The position numbers and the translations under genes are program-made. DNA of 64,000 nucleotides from a candidate division TA06 bacterium. Its GTDB lineage: Bacteria > Edwardsbacteria > AC1 > EtOH8. Where the stretch lies: positions 62,001-126,000 of the forward strand of contig JACRJI010000010.1 in NCBI GenBank assembly GCA_016235665.1, in the 5' to 3' direction. Below are positions 1-8,402 of this stretch, in pieces (the stretch's first letter is position 1; each line of letters starts with the position of its first letter). The notes under the pieces were generated by a model that saw only the letters and a program-made list of their open reading frames with translations, did no database searches and had not been told where the DNA came from.

Positions 1-1208
1 TTGATGATCCCGATCACCCGGTCGCGGAAGGCTTTTCGCTCCTTCTGCCAGTCCAGCCCCGATGTCTGGTTGGTCACCGGCACCAGCACGTAGACGGCGG
101 ATTTGCCCTTTGGTGCCAAAGTGGGGTCGGTGATGCTGGCGTTCTGGATATAGACCGAGGGATCGCTGGACAGGGCCTTGCGGCGGACGATGTCCTCTAC
201 GTTATTCCGGTAGTCATCGGCGAAGATCACGTTATGGTGCGGTATGTCGTACAGCTTGTCCAGGCCCAGGTAGAGCATGAAGGTGGAGCAGGAATATTCC
301 ATCCTGTCCAGTTTTTGATCGGTATATTTCTTCCTGTCCTGCGGAGCGACCAGATGCCGCATGGCCCAAGCGAAATCCGGGTTGATGATCACCGCATCGC
401 CCCGCACCTCGTTTCCATTTTCCAGGATGACCCCAGTCGTTTTGCCGTTTTCGACGATGATCCGCCTGACCGGGGTGTTCAGGTGGATCTTGCCGCCGTC
501 CTCCCGGATCACCCGGGCCATGGCTTCCGATATCTTATTGAGTCCGCCGATGGGGTGGTAGATGCCGAACTTGTGCTCGATGATCGAGAGTATGGTGAAG
601 GTGGCCGGGCACTGCCAGGGCGACATCCCCAGGTATTTGGCCTGGAAGGTCATGGCGATCCGCAGGTGCTCGTGCCTGAAATAACTGGACAGCCTGTCAT
701 ACACCGAGGCAAAGGGGTCCAGACGGGGAATGGCTTTAAGGAACCGGGGCTTGAGATAAGAGAGCAAACTGCCATAAGGCACCTTAAGGCAGGGATAGAC
801 CCGGTCGAACTTCTTGCCCTCGGTCTTTTTGAACCGCAGGTAATTCTGACCGTCTCCAGGGAAGGCCCGCTCGATCTCCGCCACCATCATTTTCTCGTCC
901 CCGGTGGGGAAGAAGTCCTTTGCCCCGTCAAAGCGCAGGCGGTACATGGGATCGATGCGCTTCAGATCCAGGTATTTGTTCAGGTCCCGGCCAGCGTCGG
1001 CGAAGGACTGCTCCAGCACTTCCAGCAGCATCAGAAAAGTGGGGCCGGTGTCAAAGGTAAAGCCGCCCAGCTTGATAGGAGCGTTGCGGCCGCCCACCAC
1101 GTCCTTCTTTTCAAAGATGTCCACCTGGTGCCCTTGGTGGGCCAGCAGCATGCCGGCGGTCAGCCCGCCAGGCCCGGCCCCGATGATGATCACTTTTTTC
1201 TTCGGCAT
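1..1208 (-). CDS. Phytoene desaturase-like FAD-dependent oxidoreductase (C-terminus outside window)
   Basis: Reading the minus strand from an ATG at 1208 gives an open frame of 402 codons that runs off the window. The protein starts MPKKKVIIIGAGPGGLTAG, the Rossmann GxGxxG dinucleotide-binding motif of FAD oxidoreductases, followed by an E-K acidic end of the second strand (VDIFEK). Later stretches (TGPTFLML near residue 55, YHPIGGLNKISEAMARVI near 220) are typical of the CrtI/CrtN desaturase family, which introduces double bonds into carotenoid precursors or acts on related isoprenoids. The family is usually about 490-510 residues, so roughly 100 are missing. The substrate cannot be told from this fragment. 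It is adjacent to, and on the same strand as, radC, 16 bases downstream of it. Confidence 0.85.
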   Translation of the reverse strand, partial: MPKKKVIIIGAGPGGLTAGMLLAHQGHQVDIFEKKDVVGGRNAPIKLGGFTFDTGPTFLMLLEVLEQSFADAGRDLNKYLDLKRIDPMYRLRFDGAKDFFPTGDEKMMVAEIERAFPGDGQNYLRFKKTEGKKFDRVYPCLKVPYGSLLSYLKPRFLKAIPRLDPFASVYDRLSSYFRHEHLRIAMTFQAKYLGMSPWQCPATFTILSIIEHKFGIYHPIGGLNKISEAMARVIREDGGKIHLNTPVRRIIVENGKTTGVILENGNEVRGDAVIINPDFAWAMRHLVAPQDRKKYTDQKLDRMEYSCSTFMLYLGLDKLYDIPHHNVIFADDYRNNVEDIVRRKALSSDPSVYIQNASITDPTLAPKGKSAVYVLVPVTNQTSGLDWQKERKAFRDRVIGII

Positions 1209-1224
1209 GACAGTATTGTTATTG

Positions 1225-1905
1225 TTACAATAATTTATTCTCGGCGAAACTATAGTAACCGGCCCTTCCCACTATCAGGTGGTCCAGCACCCGGATGTCC
1301 AGCGTCCTGGCCACGCTGATGATGGAATCGGTCAGCTGGCGGTCCTCCGGCGAGGGCTGGCAGTGCCCGCTGGGGTGGTTGTGCACCAGGATCAGCCCGG
1401 CGGCGTGCAGGTTCAAAGCCTCTTCGATGATCCGCCGGGGATAGACAGCCGCCTTGTCCACCGTGCCCTGATTGATGGTCTTGTATTTCAGCACTTCGTT
1501 CTTGGTGTTGAGATAGATGCAGAGGAAAGCCTCGTTGGGCAGTCCGGCCATCTTGGTCCGGGCGAAGGCCAGCACCGACTGGGGCGAGGAGAGGGCGTCC
1601 CTGGATATCATCCCGGCCGCCAGGTACTGCTCGGACAGGTGCTTGGCCAGCTTGATCAGCACCGCCGGGGAGTTTCCCAGGCCCTTGACCTTCTCCAGGT
1701 CTTCAGGCGAAGCGTCCAGCACTCCGGCCAGGCCGTTGAACCTGTCTATTAACACCTTGGCCAAAGGTTTCACGTCGCGGCGGGGCAAGGCGTAGGCCAG
1801 CAGCAGTTCCAGAAGCTCGTAGTCGTGAAGGCCTTCCCCGGCGGTCTGGCGGAATTTATCCCTCAGCCTCTGACGATGTCCCGATGTCTGTTCTTTCTTG
1901 TCCAC
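1225..1905 (-). CDS. radC: RadC family JAB/MPN-domain protein
   Basis: This 226-residue protein has the full RadC architecture: an N-terminal helix-hairpin-helix-like region (residues about 1-90, with YELLELLLAYALPRRD) and a C-terminal JAB1/MPN metalloprotease-like domain. The JAMM zinc signature is intact: HNHPSG followed by PSPEDRQLT around residues 175-190. RadC was named for DNA repair, but its biochemical role is unsettled. Length and motifs match ordinary chromosomal RadC and not the shorter plasmid versions. It is divergent from the response regulator gene; the roughly 100-base gap contains that gene's promoter. Confidence 0.93.
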   Translation of the reverse strand: MDKKEQTSGHRQRLRDKFRQTAGEGLHDYELLELLLAYALPRRDVKPLAKVLIDRFNGLAGVLDASPEDLEKVKGLGNSPAVLIKLAKHLSEQYLAAGMISRDALSSPQSVLAFARTKMAGLPNEAFLCIYLNTKNEVLKYKTINQGTVDKAAVYPRRIIEEALNLHAAGLILVHNHPSGHCQPSPEDRQLTDSIISVARTLDIRVLDHLIVGRAGYYSFAENKLL

Positions 1906-1948
1906 GTCTCGCCTTTGTTGTGTTCCCTTGCCTGAAAGAGAAACCGGC

Positions 1949-1977
1949 TTGCATATTTGCCTGGTTTGTTATACAAT
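1949..1977 (+). promoter_or_regulatory. Sigma-70-type promoter for the response regulator gene
   Basis: TTGCAT at 1949-1954 and TACAAT at 1972-1977 are separated by 17 bp. Transcription would start near 1984, leaving a leader of about 25 bases that carries the GGAGG ribosome site at 2001-2005. Prediction from sequence only. Confidence 0.6.
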
Positions 1978-2008
1978 TTATCTGAACCCTCTTTTAAAAC
2001 GGAGGCCT

Positions 2009-2647
2009 ATGGAAAAGTACACCATTCTGGTGGTAGAAGATGAAGCCAACATGGCCCGCCTGCTGGAATTTCAGCTGCGGAGCGCCGGCTATCAGGTGAT
2101 CCAGGCCCGGGACGGCCAGGACGGCCTGCAGGTGGCCAAAGAGAAGCATGTGGACCTGATCCTGACCGACATCATGATGCCGCTGATGGACGGCTACGAG
2201 CTGTGCCGGGCGGTCAAACAGAGCCCGGAGCTGTGGCACATTCCAGTGATCATGCTCTCGGCCAAGGCCGACCGGGCCAGCATCATCCACGGTTATGCGG
2301 TGGGGGCCGCCCGTTACCTGACCAAGCCCCTTAAGCGCGAAGAATTGTATAAGGGCATCGACCTGCGGCTTAAATACTCCTACAAGGCTAAGGTCATGCT
2401 GGACCGCAAGGCCAAGGAGTGGGCCGGCCAGCTTTCGGAGAACAACGTTTTTACTGTGCTGGAGCTTTTCTCCATAGGCGGATGGACCGGGCGGATAGAC
2501 ATCACCAATTCACTGGGCCAGCACGGCTGCCTGCACATAGCCGGGGGGGCCATCCTTAGCTGCAGCCTGGAAGGGCAGAGCAATAATTTCAACATCTTCC
2601 TGGTGCTGTCCTGGGAACAGGGCGAATTTACCGCCTTCCGGTACTGA
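2009..2647 (+). CDS. Response regulator: REC domain plus C-terminal DUF4388/PATAN-like domain
   Basis: A 212-residue protein. Residues 1-120 form a CheY-like receiver: VVEDE acidic pair near residue 8, the phospho-acceptor Asp in LILTDIMMP near 52, a Ser in MLSAKAD and the conserved Lys in TKPLKREE near 103. The rest (about 125-212) resembles the DUF4388/PATAN modules found in gliding and surface-motility regulators; it has no DNA-binding motif, so output is probably through protein contacts. The ATG at 2009 is chosen over an upstream in-frame start at 1898 because GGAGG lies 3 bases before it and a promoter lies just upstream. No histidine kinase is adjacent, so the gene is an orphan here. 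Its stop abuts the stop of the convergent alkD gene. Confidence 0.85.
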   Translation: MEKYTILVVEDEANMARLLEFQLRSAGYQVIQARDGQDGLQVAKEKHVDLILTDIMMPLMDGYELCRAVKQSPELWHIPVIMLSAKADRASIIHGYAVGAARYLTKPLKREELYKGIDLRLKYSYKAKVMLDRKAKEWAGQLSENNVFTVLELFSIGGWTGRIDITNSLGQHGCLHIAGGAILSCSLEGQSNNFNIFLVLSWEQGEFTAFRY

Positions 2648-3355
2648 TCATTTAACCATGGCTTTTTTGCGTAGTGTGACCGGCATCTTTTCTATGGCAT
2701 ATCTTAAGGCCGTCCGGGGCATCCGATCCTTGTTCTTCATCACATAGCCGAAAATATCACGGGGAAATTTGACGTAAGCCTCTTTAAGCAGCCAGCCATA
2801 TCCCTTTTGCACCAGGTAATGCTCATCGTTCATCAGAGTGTCCGATGTTCTAAGTATCTCCGGCAAGGCCCGGCCTAATTTGGCGGGAGAGATCAGGATC
2901 ACCGCCGCCGCCCGGCGCAGGTGCCATTCCCGGGATCTGGTCCAGCGGAACACCTGAGGCAGGAATTTTGGATAACGGCAGATGAAATATCCCAAGGCCC
3001 GCCGGCAAAGGTCGTCCACCCCACCCCAGTTGCTGACATGGTCCTTGAGCCAGCGCTCCAGTGTCTTGTAATCGGCTGGCTCGAACTGTCTGCGGAGCCG
3101 CCAGGCCCAGTCGAAGGCGATGGTGCGCTCCTCGGCGGTATCGCAGCTCAGCAGCTTGTCGCACAGGGCGAAGAGCACAGGTCTCTCCAAGCCCTTTACC
3201 TGCTGATAGTACTTGGCCGAGATGGCCCTGACCGCCGGAAGGCGCACTCCGTGCAGGACAATTCCTTCCTTGAAGTAGTTCTGAGCTCCCCGGCGGTAGA
3301 CGGGGTCAACATTCTGCAGCAGCTCGGCCCTGATCTGTTTGATGATATCATTCAT
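2648..3355 (-). CDS. AlkD-family DNA alkylation repair protein (HEAT-repeat glycosylase)
   Basis: A 235-residue all-helical protein of the AlkC/AlkD family, which removes bulky or cationic alkylated bases by stacking aromatic residues against the lesion without flipping it. The stretch HVSNWGGVDDLCRRALG near residues 106-122 corresponds to the family's Trp/Asp active-site segment; a further Trp occurs in REWHLRRAAA near 143. Length fits the family (about 230). Together with radC and the ATL gene at 6626-6961 it is one of three DNA-maintenance genes within 6 kb, although they are not in one operon. The gene converges on the response regulator with abutting stops. Confidence 0.88.
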   Translation of the reverse strand: MNDIIKQIRAELLQNVDPVYRRGAQNYFKEGIVLHGVRLPAVRAISAKYYQQVKGLERPVLFALCDKLLSCDTAEERTIAFDWAWRLRRQFEPADYKTLERWLKDHVSNWGGVDDLCRRALGYFICRYPKFLPQVFRWTRSREWHLRRAAAVILISPAKLGRALPEILRTSDTLMNDEHYLVQKGYGWLLKEAYVKFPRDIFGYVMKNKDRMPRTALRYAIEKMPVTLRKKAMVK

Positions 3356-3498
3356 GCTGATCTAATAATTTAAGCACAACGTCGCATAATATGCAACAAA
3401 ATAATGAAAATAATTTGATCTTTTTGCCGGCGTTTATCGTCGCCCGGACCAAATAACCCAGCCTTACATGATCCGGGGAATTATGATCAAAACAATTG

Positions 3499-3527
3499 TT
3501 GACATTTAAAGCTGCCATCACTATAAT
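3499..3527 (+). promoter_or_regulatory. Consensus promoter implying a leaderless transcript
   Basis: TTGACA at 3499-3504 and TATAAT at 3522-3527 are both perfect and are spaced 17 bp apart. The ATG of the downstream AAA+ gene begins at 3534, only 7 bases past the -10 box, where transcription would normally start. No Shine-Dalgarno sequence precedes this ATG, which agrees with a leaderless mRNA. Confidence 0.75.
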
Positions 3528-3533
3528 AATATT

Positions 3534-4655
3534 ATGAACGATCCCAAACGCCGCCTGTTCCCGTTCCCGGCCATCATCGGCCAGGAAAAGCTGAAGACCG
3601 CCTATCTAGCCAACGTGGTCAACCCCCGCATAGGCGGGCTGCTGATATCCGGACCCAAGGGAACCGGCAAGAGCACCGCCGTACATTCTATCGCGCAGGT
3701 GCTGCCGGAATATAGTGCGGTCCGGGGCTGTCCCTTCAACTGCGCCACGGCCGACCCCTCCCGGTTTTGCACCCTGTGCCGGGAGAAAAGCGATCACCAG
3801 GCCCAGAGCAGGCCGATGCGGATCATCAACCTGCCGCTGTCCTGCAGCGAAGACCGGCTGGTGGGCAGCATCGACGTGGAGAAACTGCTGAAGACCGGCG
3901 AGAAAGTTGTGCTGCCGGGCATTCTGGGCGCGGCCAACGGCAACATCCTTTACGTGGACGAGGTCAACCTGCTGTCCGACCACCTGGTGGACGACATCCT
4001 GGACGCGGCGGCCTCGCACTGGAACACCATCGAGCGCGAGGGGGTGTCCATCTCCCACCCGGCCGATTTCGTGCTGGTGGGCACCATGAACCCGGAGGAG
4101 GGCGACCTGAGGCCCCAGATACTGGACCGTTTTCCGCTCTGCGTCAGGATCGAGACGGTCAAGGACCCGGAACAGCGGGTGGAGATAGTGCGCACCAACC
4201 TGATGTTCGAGGACCATCCGGAGGAGTTCTTTCAGCGATACGGACCCCGGTCGGAAGAGCTCAAGACAGCCATCGTAACCGCCAGGGCAATGCTGCCGCA
4301 GGTGACGGCCGGGGATGAGGCGGTGGCGGCGGTGGCCTATTCCTGCGCCGAGCTGAAAGTGGACGGCCAGCGTCCGGACATCGTGATCATCAAGACCGCA
4401 CTGACCCTGGCGGCCCTCAACAACCGGACCCAGGCCGTCCGGGAGGATATCATGCTGGCGGCCGAGCTGGCTCTGGTGCACCGCACTCGGGACGGCGGCC
4501 TGCTGGAACCGCCCTCGCCCGAGGAGATTGCCCGCAGTTTCGGCAAACATGCGGCATCAGTGCCGGCCGCGGCCGAAATGCAGGCCCCGGAGAACGGAAA
4601 ACAGTCCTCGGGAAAAGAGGCTTCCGATGCCGACGGCGTAAAAAAAAACAAATAA
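3534..4655 (+). CDS. AAA+ ATPase of the magnesium-chelatase ChlI/BchI type
   Basis: A 373-residue protein starting with FPFPAIIGQEKLK, the signature opening of ChlI/BchI-type AAA+ ATPases. Walker A is GPKGTGKST near residue 40, Walker B is ILYVDEVNLL near 138, and sensor 1 is LVGTMNPEEGDLRPQ near 184. A four-Cys segment near residues 65-85 (CPFNCATA...FCTLC) is also seen in chelatase-like ATPases. The C-terminal tail after residue 330 is Ala/Glu/Lys-rich and probably disordered. With the VWA protein encoded next it forms the I/D pair that drives metal insertion in chlorophyll and cobalamin chelatases; no catalytic H/CobN subunit is in view, so its client is unknown. Confidence 0.88.
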   Translation: MNDPKRRLFPFPAIIGQEKLKTAYLANVVNPRIGGLLISGPKGTGKSTAVHSIAQVLPEYSAVRGCPFNCATADPSRFCTLCREKSDHQAQSRPMRIINLPLSCSEDRLVGSIDVEKLLKTGEKVVLPGILGAANGNILYVDEVNLLSDHLVDDILDAAASHWNTIEREGVSISHPADFVLVGTMNPEEGDLRPQILDRFPLCVRIETVKDPEQRVEIVRTNLMFEDHPEEFFQRYGPRSEELKTAIVTARAMLPQVTAGDEAVAAVAYSCAELKVDGQRPDIVIIKTALTLAALNNRTQAVREDIMLAAELALVHRTRDGGLLEPPSPEEIARSFGKHAASVPAAAEMQAPENGKQSSGKEASDADGVKKNK

Positions 4656-4780
4656 AGGCCAAGCTGCAGATACTCCGGCCGGCCAAGCTTAACGTTCAAC
4701 CCAGGAGCGCCGGCAAGAATATTTTCAGGAACCTCTTCAGCAAGATAAAACGCCGGTTCACCAAGCCCAGGCCGGCGGCA

Positions 4781-5779
4781 GTGCTTTCACCGGGGCAGCC
4801 GGTTCCGCTGTTCGATCCCTCCCGCAGTTTTACCGCCAGACTTAAGGGCGGTTTCCTGAAGTTCCTGAAAAAGATTGGCAAAACCAGAACCCGGTCGTTC
4901 AAGGGGAGCCCCCGGAGACGGACCGTGCTTACCGAACGTTCCGGGCGCAACGTCAAGGCGGTGCGCTACCAGCCGGGCGAGAACACCCTGGCCCCGGTGC
5001 AGACCATCATCGAAGCCGCGGGAAAAGGCCGGTACCAGCTGAACTCCCGGCGTTTCAGCATCGGGGGCCGGGACCTGGTGGGCTGGGAGAAGGCGGAGAG
5101 GCAGAGCCTGACCCTGGTGCTGCTGGCCGACGTCAGCCACTCCACCCATCCCTACATCAACGTGATGGCTGAGATCATCCGCTCGCTGACCGGATATTTC
5201 CGGATGCACAAGGACCGGATCGGCCTGATCTCGCTGTCCGGGGCCCAGGCCCGGATCCTGAATCATCCCACCCACAATTACCAGGTGGTCACCAAGAGCC
5301 TGCTGTCCCTGGCCGTTCACGGCCAGACCCCGCTGGCCGACGGGATGCAGAAGGCCCTGGCCATGATCCGGCTCCAGAAGCACCGTTCGTTGGGATCATC
5401 CAGCCTGGTGATCGCCCTGACCGACTGCTATCCCGAGCCGCTGACCCACCATTATCCAGATCCCTTCGACGAACCGGCCTACCGGGAATCGGTCCGGGCC
5501 GCCAAGCTCTTCCGCAAGGACAAGGTCCCGCTGCTGGTGATCAATCCCAGCTTTAAGCACCGGGAGGAAAAGGATTATTTCCCCGGGGAGAAGCTTTCGG
5601 CGGCGATAGAACGGGAAAGCGGGGGGAGACTGATAAAATTATACCGGGACGTGGAAATCGCCCAGACCCAGCCCCAGGGGATCCCGCCCAGCCAGAAGGA
5701 CATCCTCCGGATCATCACTGGGGTGGAGGACATGCTGGGCAACCGGAAACTGGGGGAGGACCGCAGAATGGCCGGATGA
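4781..5779 (+). CDS. VWA-domain partner of the AAA+ ATPase (ChlD/BchD C-terminal-like)
   Basis: A 332-residue protein with a very basic N-terminus and a von Willebrand A domain from about residue 105. The MIDAS metal site is intact: LLADVSHST (DxSxS), the Thr in GQTPLADGMQ and the Asp in ALTDCYPEP. This is the layout of the D subunit of AAA+ chelatase motors, which binds the I-type ATPase encoded just upstream. The GTG at 4781 is a conservative start: the same frame is open back through 4655, with no ATG but with a CTG at 4664 a few bases after an AAAGG, so about 39 more basic residues may be translated by coupling to the preceding gene. It ends just before a terminator. Confidence 0.82.
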   Translation: MLSPGQPVPLFDPSRSFTARLKGGFLKFLKKIGKTRTRSFKGSPRRRTVLTERSGRNVKAVRYQPGENTLAPVQTIIEAAGKGRYQLNSRRFSIGGRDLVGWEKAERQSLTLVLLADVSHSTHPYINVMAEIIRSLTGYFRMHKDRIGLISLSGAQARILNHPTHNYQVVTKSLLSLAVHGQTPLADGMQKALAMIRLQKHRSLGSSSLVIALTDCYPEPLTHHYPDPFDEPAYRESVRAAKLFRKDKVPLLVINPSFKHREEKDYFPGEKLSAAIERESGGRLIKLYRDVEIAQTQPQGIPPSQKDILRIITGVEDMLGNRKLGEDRRMAG

Positions 5780-5814
5780 TGGCTCCTTCCGGGAAAATGA
5801 AAGTATTCGGCAAT

Positions 5815-5845
5815 AAAAAGACCCCGCCTTTGGCGGGGTCTTTTT
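5815..5845. terminator. Bidirectional rho-independent terminator
   Basis: A perfect 14-bp stem (AAAAAGACCCCGCC with its complement) and a 3-base loop, with A/T runs on both sides, between the convergent VWA and lipoprotein genes. Confidence 0.92.
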
Positions 5846-5861
5846 ATTCGGGCAATCAGGA

Positions 5862-6419
5862 TCACTTGGCGGCTGTTTTCTCACCCAGGCTGGCTTCGAT
5901 CTTGGCAGCCTGTTGCTTGATCCCGGAGGCCCTGGTCACGGCCTCATACAATTTACCGGCCTTGAACTCTTCTTCTGCTTGTTTCCAGGCTTCGGGCATT
6001 CCGTCGACCGCGGTTTTGGCCTCGGCCAGAACTGTCTTGTCAACGCCCCGGGCCTTAGACACAGCTGACTTGACATTGGCGATCAGTTTTGGCATCTCGG
6101 TGCTCAGGGCCTGCCAGTCCTGGGGCAGAGCGGCCTTTTTGGCCTCGATGGCCGAGGCCAGGTCCTTGATCTTGGCCGGGATGTCCTTGGCGCTGGCCAG
6201 GGCGGCCTTGTAGTCGCCGGTTTCAAAAGACTGCTTGGCGCTTGCCAGGACGGCTTCCATGTCCGCCAGCTGTTCTGGCACGAACTTGGCGGCCTCGGCC
6301 CGAACAGTATTCATGGCCTCCTCGGCGGTTTTGATGGCCAGCTGGGCCGGGGCCTTGACCATGCTGCAGGACACAACCAGCAGCATCACGCAAAACAGAA
6401 CGGGCAATAGTTTTTTCAT
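5862..6419 (-). CDS. Predicted helical lipoprotein
   Basis: A 185-residue protein with a lipoprotein signal peptide: charged MKK, a hydrophobic stretch, then the lipobox VVSC at residue 18. The mature part is Ala/Lys/Glu-rich with regular heptad-like spacing (KTAEEAMNTVRAEAAKF and similar), so it should be almost wholly alpha-helical and perhaps coiled coil. It resembles DUF4398-type periplasmic helical lipoproteins, but I cannot assign a family with certainty. It would be anchored to the inner or outer membrane facing the periplasm. It stands alone between a terminator and a repeat-bearing spacer. Confidence 0.75.
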   Translation of the reverse strand: MKKLLPVLFCVMLLVVSCSMVKAPAQLAIKTAEEAMNTVRAEAAKFVPEQLADMEAVLASAKQSFETGDYKAALASAKDIPAKIKDLASAIEAKKAALPQDWQALSTEMPKLIANVKSAVSKARGVDKTVLAEAKTAVDGMPEAWKQAEEEFKAGKLYEAVTRASGIKQQAAKIEASLGEKTAAK

Positions 6420-6532
6420 GTTTTCTCCTGATTGGTTTTAGTTGGGGTTGATGTGGAAATAATTGTCCAGGCGCTGAACTCAACATCGCTTCGTTTGTAA
6501 AATGCTTGCATTTCTCAGTGCATGCTTTGCTT

Positions 6533-6579
6533 CCCCTTCTCTTACATCAGGCTTGTCCTAATTTATCCAAGAGAAGGGG
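6533..6579. repeat. Inverted repeat in a spacer (CCCCTTCTCTT type)
   Basis: An 11-bp arm CCCCTTCTCTT at 6533-6543 has its exact complement AAGAGAAGGGG at 6569-6579, with a 25-base loop. The right arm continues as GACAGAGGGGATGAG, a word common in dispersed bacterial spacer repeats. No T-tract follows, so it is not an obvious terminator. The rest of the 6420-6625 spacer shows nothing else. Confidence 0.6.
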
Positions 6580-6625
6580 ACAGAGGGGATGAGTTGGAAA
6601 GAAAAATATTATTGGTTTCTAACAA

Positions 6626-6961
6626 CTATTCTTTTTGGCCTTGTCTGTTACCCGGCCCCGGCCACTGGAATCTTTCAAGATCAATTTTCCCCTGCAGGCC
6701 GAATTCTACCCCTTCGCTCTCCAGCATGGCCCGCTGTTCTTCGTATCCCTGTCCGGGCGGCAATGAGATGGTTCCCCGGCTGTTGATCACCCGGTGCCAG
6801 GGGAGTTTTTCCCTGCCCGAGCTGGAATGCAGCAGCCAGATGACCGCCCGGGCGCCTCTGGGATTGCCGGCCAGGGCCGCGATCTGGCCGTAGCAGGCTA
6901 CTTTGCCGCGGGGGATGCGCTTGATGAGGGAGATTATTTGGGAGGAGAAGGTCATAGGCAA
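6626..6961 (-). CDS. atl: Alkyltransferase-like protein (ATL) with Trp in place of the acceptor Cys
   Basis: A 111-residue protein homologous to the C-terminal DNA-binding domain of O6-alkylguanine-DNA alkyltransferase: IPRGKVACYGQIAALAGNPRGARAV with the helix-turn-helix and arginine finger. The acceptor motif PCHR is PWHRV here, the Trp substitution that defines ATL proteins. These bind O6-alkylguanine without repairing it and hand the lesion to nucleotide excision repair. The call rests on the visible motif; the NER link is known from the family. The track length fits ATLs (100-120 residues). Confidence 0.9.
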   Translation of the reverse strand: MPMTFSSQIISLIKRIPRGKVACYGQIAALAGNPRGARAVIWLLHSSSGREKLPWHRVINSRGTISLPPGQGYEEQRAMLESEGVEFGLQGKIDLERFQWPGPGNRQGQKE

Positions 6962-7026
6962 ATGTGAATACTTACTTCAAACACTAAAGCGGCGGCCAAT
7001 ACAGGCCGCCGCTTCTCTTTGTCTGG

Positions 7027-7785
7027 TTATTTCTTGGCTTCCCGGTCAATGATCTGGGTGAAGTATTTCATGAACTCTATGGGCAAGGGGAAGATGATGG
7101 TGGAATTCTTTTCCACCGCGATCTCGGTCAGGGTCTGCAGGTAGCGCAGCTGCACGGTCACCGGCTCGCTGGCCATTACCGTGGCGGCGTCCTTGAGTTT
7201 GGCCGAAGCCTGGAACTCGCCGTCGGCGTGGATCACCTTGGCGCGGCGCTCGCGCTCGGCCTCGGCCTGCTTGGCCATGGCCCGTCTCATGCCCTCCGGC
7301 AGGTCCACGTCCTTGACCTCCACCGCCGAGACCTTGACGCCCCAGGGGTCGGTCCGCTCGTCGATTACCTTCTGCAGCATCTGGTTGATCTTCTCCCGGT
7401 TGGAAAGCAGGTCGTCCAGCTCGTGCTCGCCCAGGATGGAGCGCAGGGTAGTCTGGCCCATCTGGCTGGTGGCATACATGTAATCCTCCACCGCGATCAC
7501 CGCTTTGTCCGGAAGGAAGACCTGGAAGTACATCACGGCGTTGACCTTCACCGAGACGTTGTCCTTGGTGATCACCTCCTGGGGCGGTACGTCCAGGGCC
7601 ACAGTGCGCAGGGTCACTTTAACCATCTTCTCAAACAGTGGGATCAGAATGATCAGCCCCGGGCCGCGGGTGCCCACGTAGCGGCCCAACCGGAACACCA
7701 CGCCGCGCTCGTATTCCCGCAGGATCTTGAAGGTGTTGAGCACAATGAACAGGATAAAGATGATCAGAACTATGGTACCGGTCAT
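7027..7785 (-). CDS. Slipin / stomatin-like SPFH membrane protein
   Basis: A 252-residue protein with an N-terminal membrane segment (about residues 3-20) and the SPFH core: [28 protein letters not shown], then [21 protein letters not shown] and the [17 protein letters not shown] helix. Slipins form rings in the membrane and are normally co-transcribed with a membrane-bound NfeD ClpP-class protease that cleaves the slipin C-terminus. That partner (nfeD, 9985-11262) is present on the same strand, but 2.2 kb of inserted sequence now lies between the two. The ribosome site AGGAGG sits in a 31-base segment that is duplicated at 9397-9427. Confidence 0.92.
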   Translation of the reverse strand: MTGTIVLIIFILFIVLNTFKILREYERGVVFRLGRYVGTRGPGLIILIPLFEKMVKVTLRTVALDVPPQEVITKDNVSVKVNAVMYFQVFLPDKAVIAVEDYMYATSQMGQTTLRSILGEHELDDLLSNREKINQMLQKVIDERTDPWGVKVSAVEVKDVDLPEGMRRAMAKQAEAERERRAKVIHADGEFQASAKLKDAATVMASEPVTVQLRYLQTLTEIAVEKNSTIIFPLPIEFMKYFTQIIDREAKK

Positions 7786-7827
7786 GGCTGGTTCCTCCTT
7801 ATGTTGGGTTGAAATTTACTGAGCGTG

Positions 7828-8284
7828 AAGCGGATAGCGTCAAGCGTTAAGCATTACGAAGCAATTTCCTTCAGGCCAACGATCATTTTCCATAACATTC
7901 GGCCAACTTCCTGCGAAAGGGTATATAGCGTGTCAAAGTCGTCAGTCTTGAGATATCCAATGTCCTTGACTAACATTAATTGGGTTTGGAATTCTGCCAA
8001 GGATCCGTTCGCGGTATAAAGAAATTAAATATATTCTTTTCTGTTTTTCCGGCCATAACCTTCCGCAATGTTTGAAGGAATTGAAACCGAGCACCTTCTG
8101 ATCTGCGAGGTTAAACCATAATTTTCATTGGCTGGAAATAATTTGGTGATATGGTATACATCTACACATAATTTGTAGGACTTTTGCCATACAATCAGAT
8201 CGGCAAAGCTTTTTGTCGGTTGCATACAATCCTTATTCAATGCTCAAATAACGCTTTTCGCTAAACGCTTACCGCTATCCGCTT
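7828..8284. repeat. Inverted repeats bracketing four-helix-bundle cassette 1
   Basis: Arm 7828-7852 and the reverse complement of arm 8260-8284 match at 22 of 25 positions without gaps; both share AAGCGGATAGCG. The arms are made of repeated AGCG words about 7 bp apart. They enclose the S23-family pseudogene exactly, ending 1 base from its stop on one side and 20 bases from its start on the other. Paired, they would put the gene in the loop of a long stem. Confidence 0.7.
7854..8240 (-). pseudogene. Four-helix-bundle protein (S23/IVP family), nonsense-interrupted copy 1
   Basis: The frame from the ATG at 8240 to the TAA at 7854-7856 is 129 codons with no indel and reads as a full S23-type four-helix-bundle protein (SFADLIVWQKSYKL..., SQIRRCSVSIPSNIAEGYGR..., GYLKTDDFDTLYTLSQEVGRML...). 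One in-frame TAA at 8025-8027 interrupts it after RKEYI, where family members have Gln (RKEYIQFL), so a single CAA-to-TAA change explains it. The family was first met in intervening sequences of 23S rRNA and includes the Avd accessory protein of diversity-generating retroelements; its function elsewhere is unknown. It lies inside inverted repeats between slipin and the nfeD tail copy. Confidence 0.85.
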
Positions 8285-8402
8285 ATGGTGACTTTCAGTG
8301 TCATGCCCTTTACCGCCACTACCTTGATCTTGGTGCCTTCGGCGATCTCGGCATCCGACCAGGCTCTCCAGTGGGTTGTGGCCCCTGAGTTGATCAGGGT
8401 TT
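8275..8402 (-). pseudogene. Remnant copy A of the nfeD C-terminal (OB-fold) end
   Basis: On the minus strand this stretch encodes THWRAWSDAEIAEGTKIKVV followed by AVKGMTLKVTISG and a TAG. It matches the end of the intact NfeD (THWSAFSDEEIVQGSKIKVV...). It starts abruptly where the PD40 gene ends (the two overlap in different frames), so it is a detached tail and not a gene. The nucleotide sequence is close to copy B at 9428-9560. Confidence 0.8.

Noticed and set aside
234-1319. Long plus-strand frame opposite the first gene
   Set aside because: It is the antisense shadow of the phytoene desaturase-like gene; its product has no recognisable domain and a Pro/His/Arg-rich composition.
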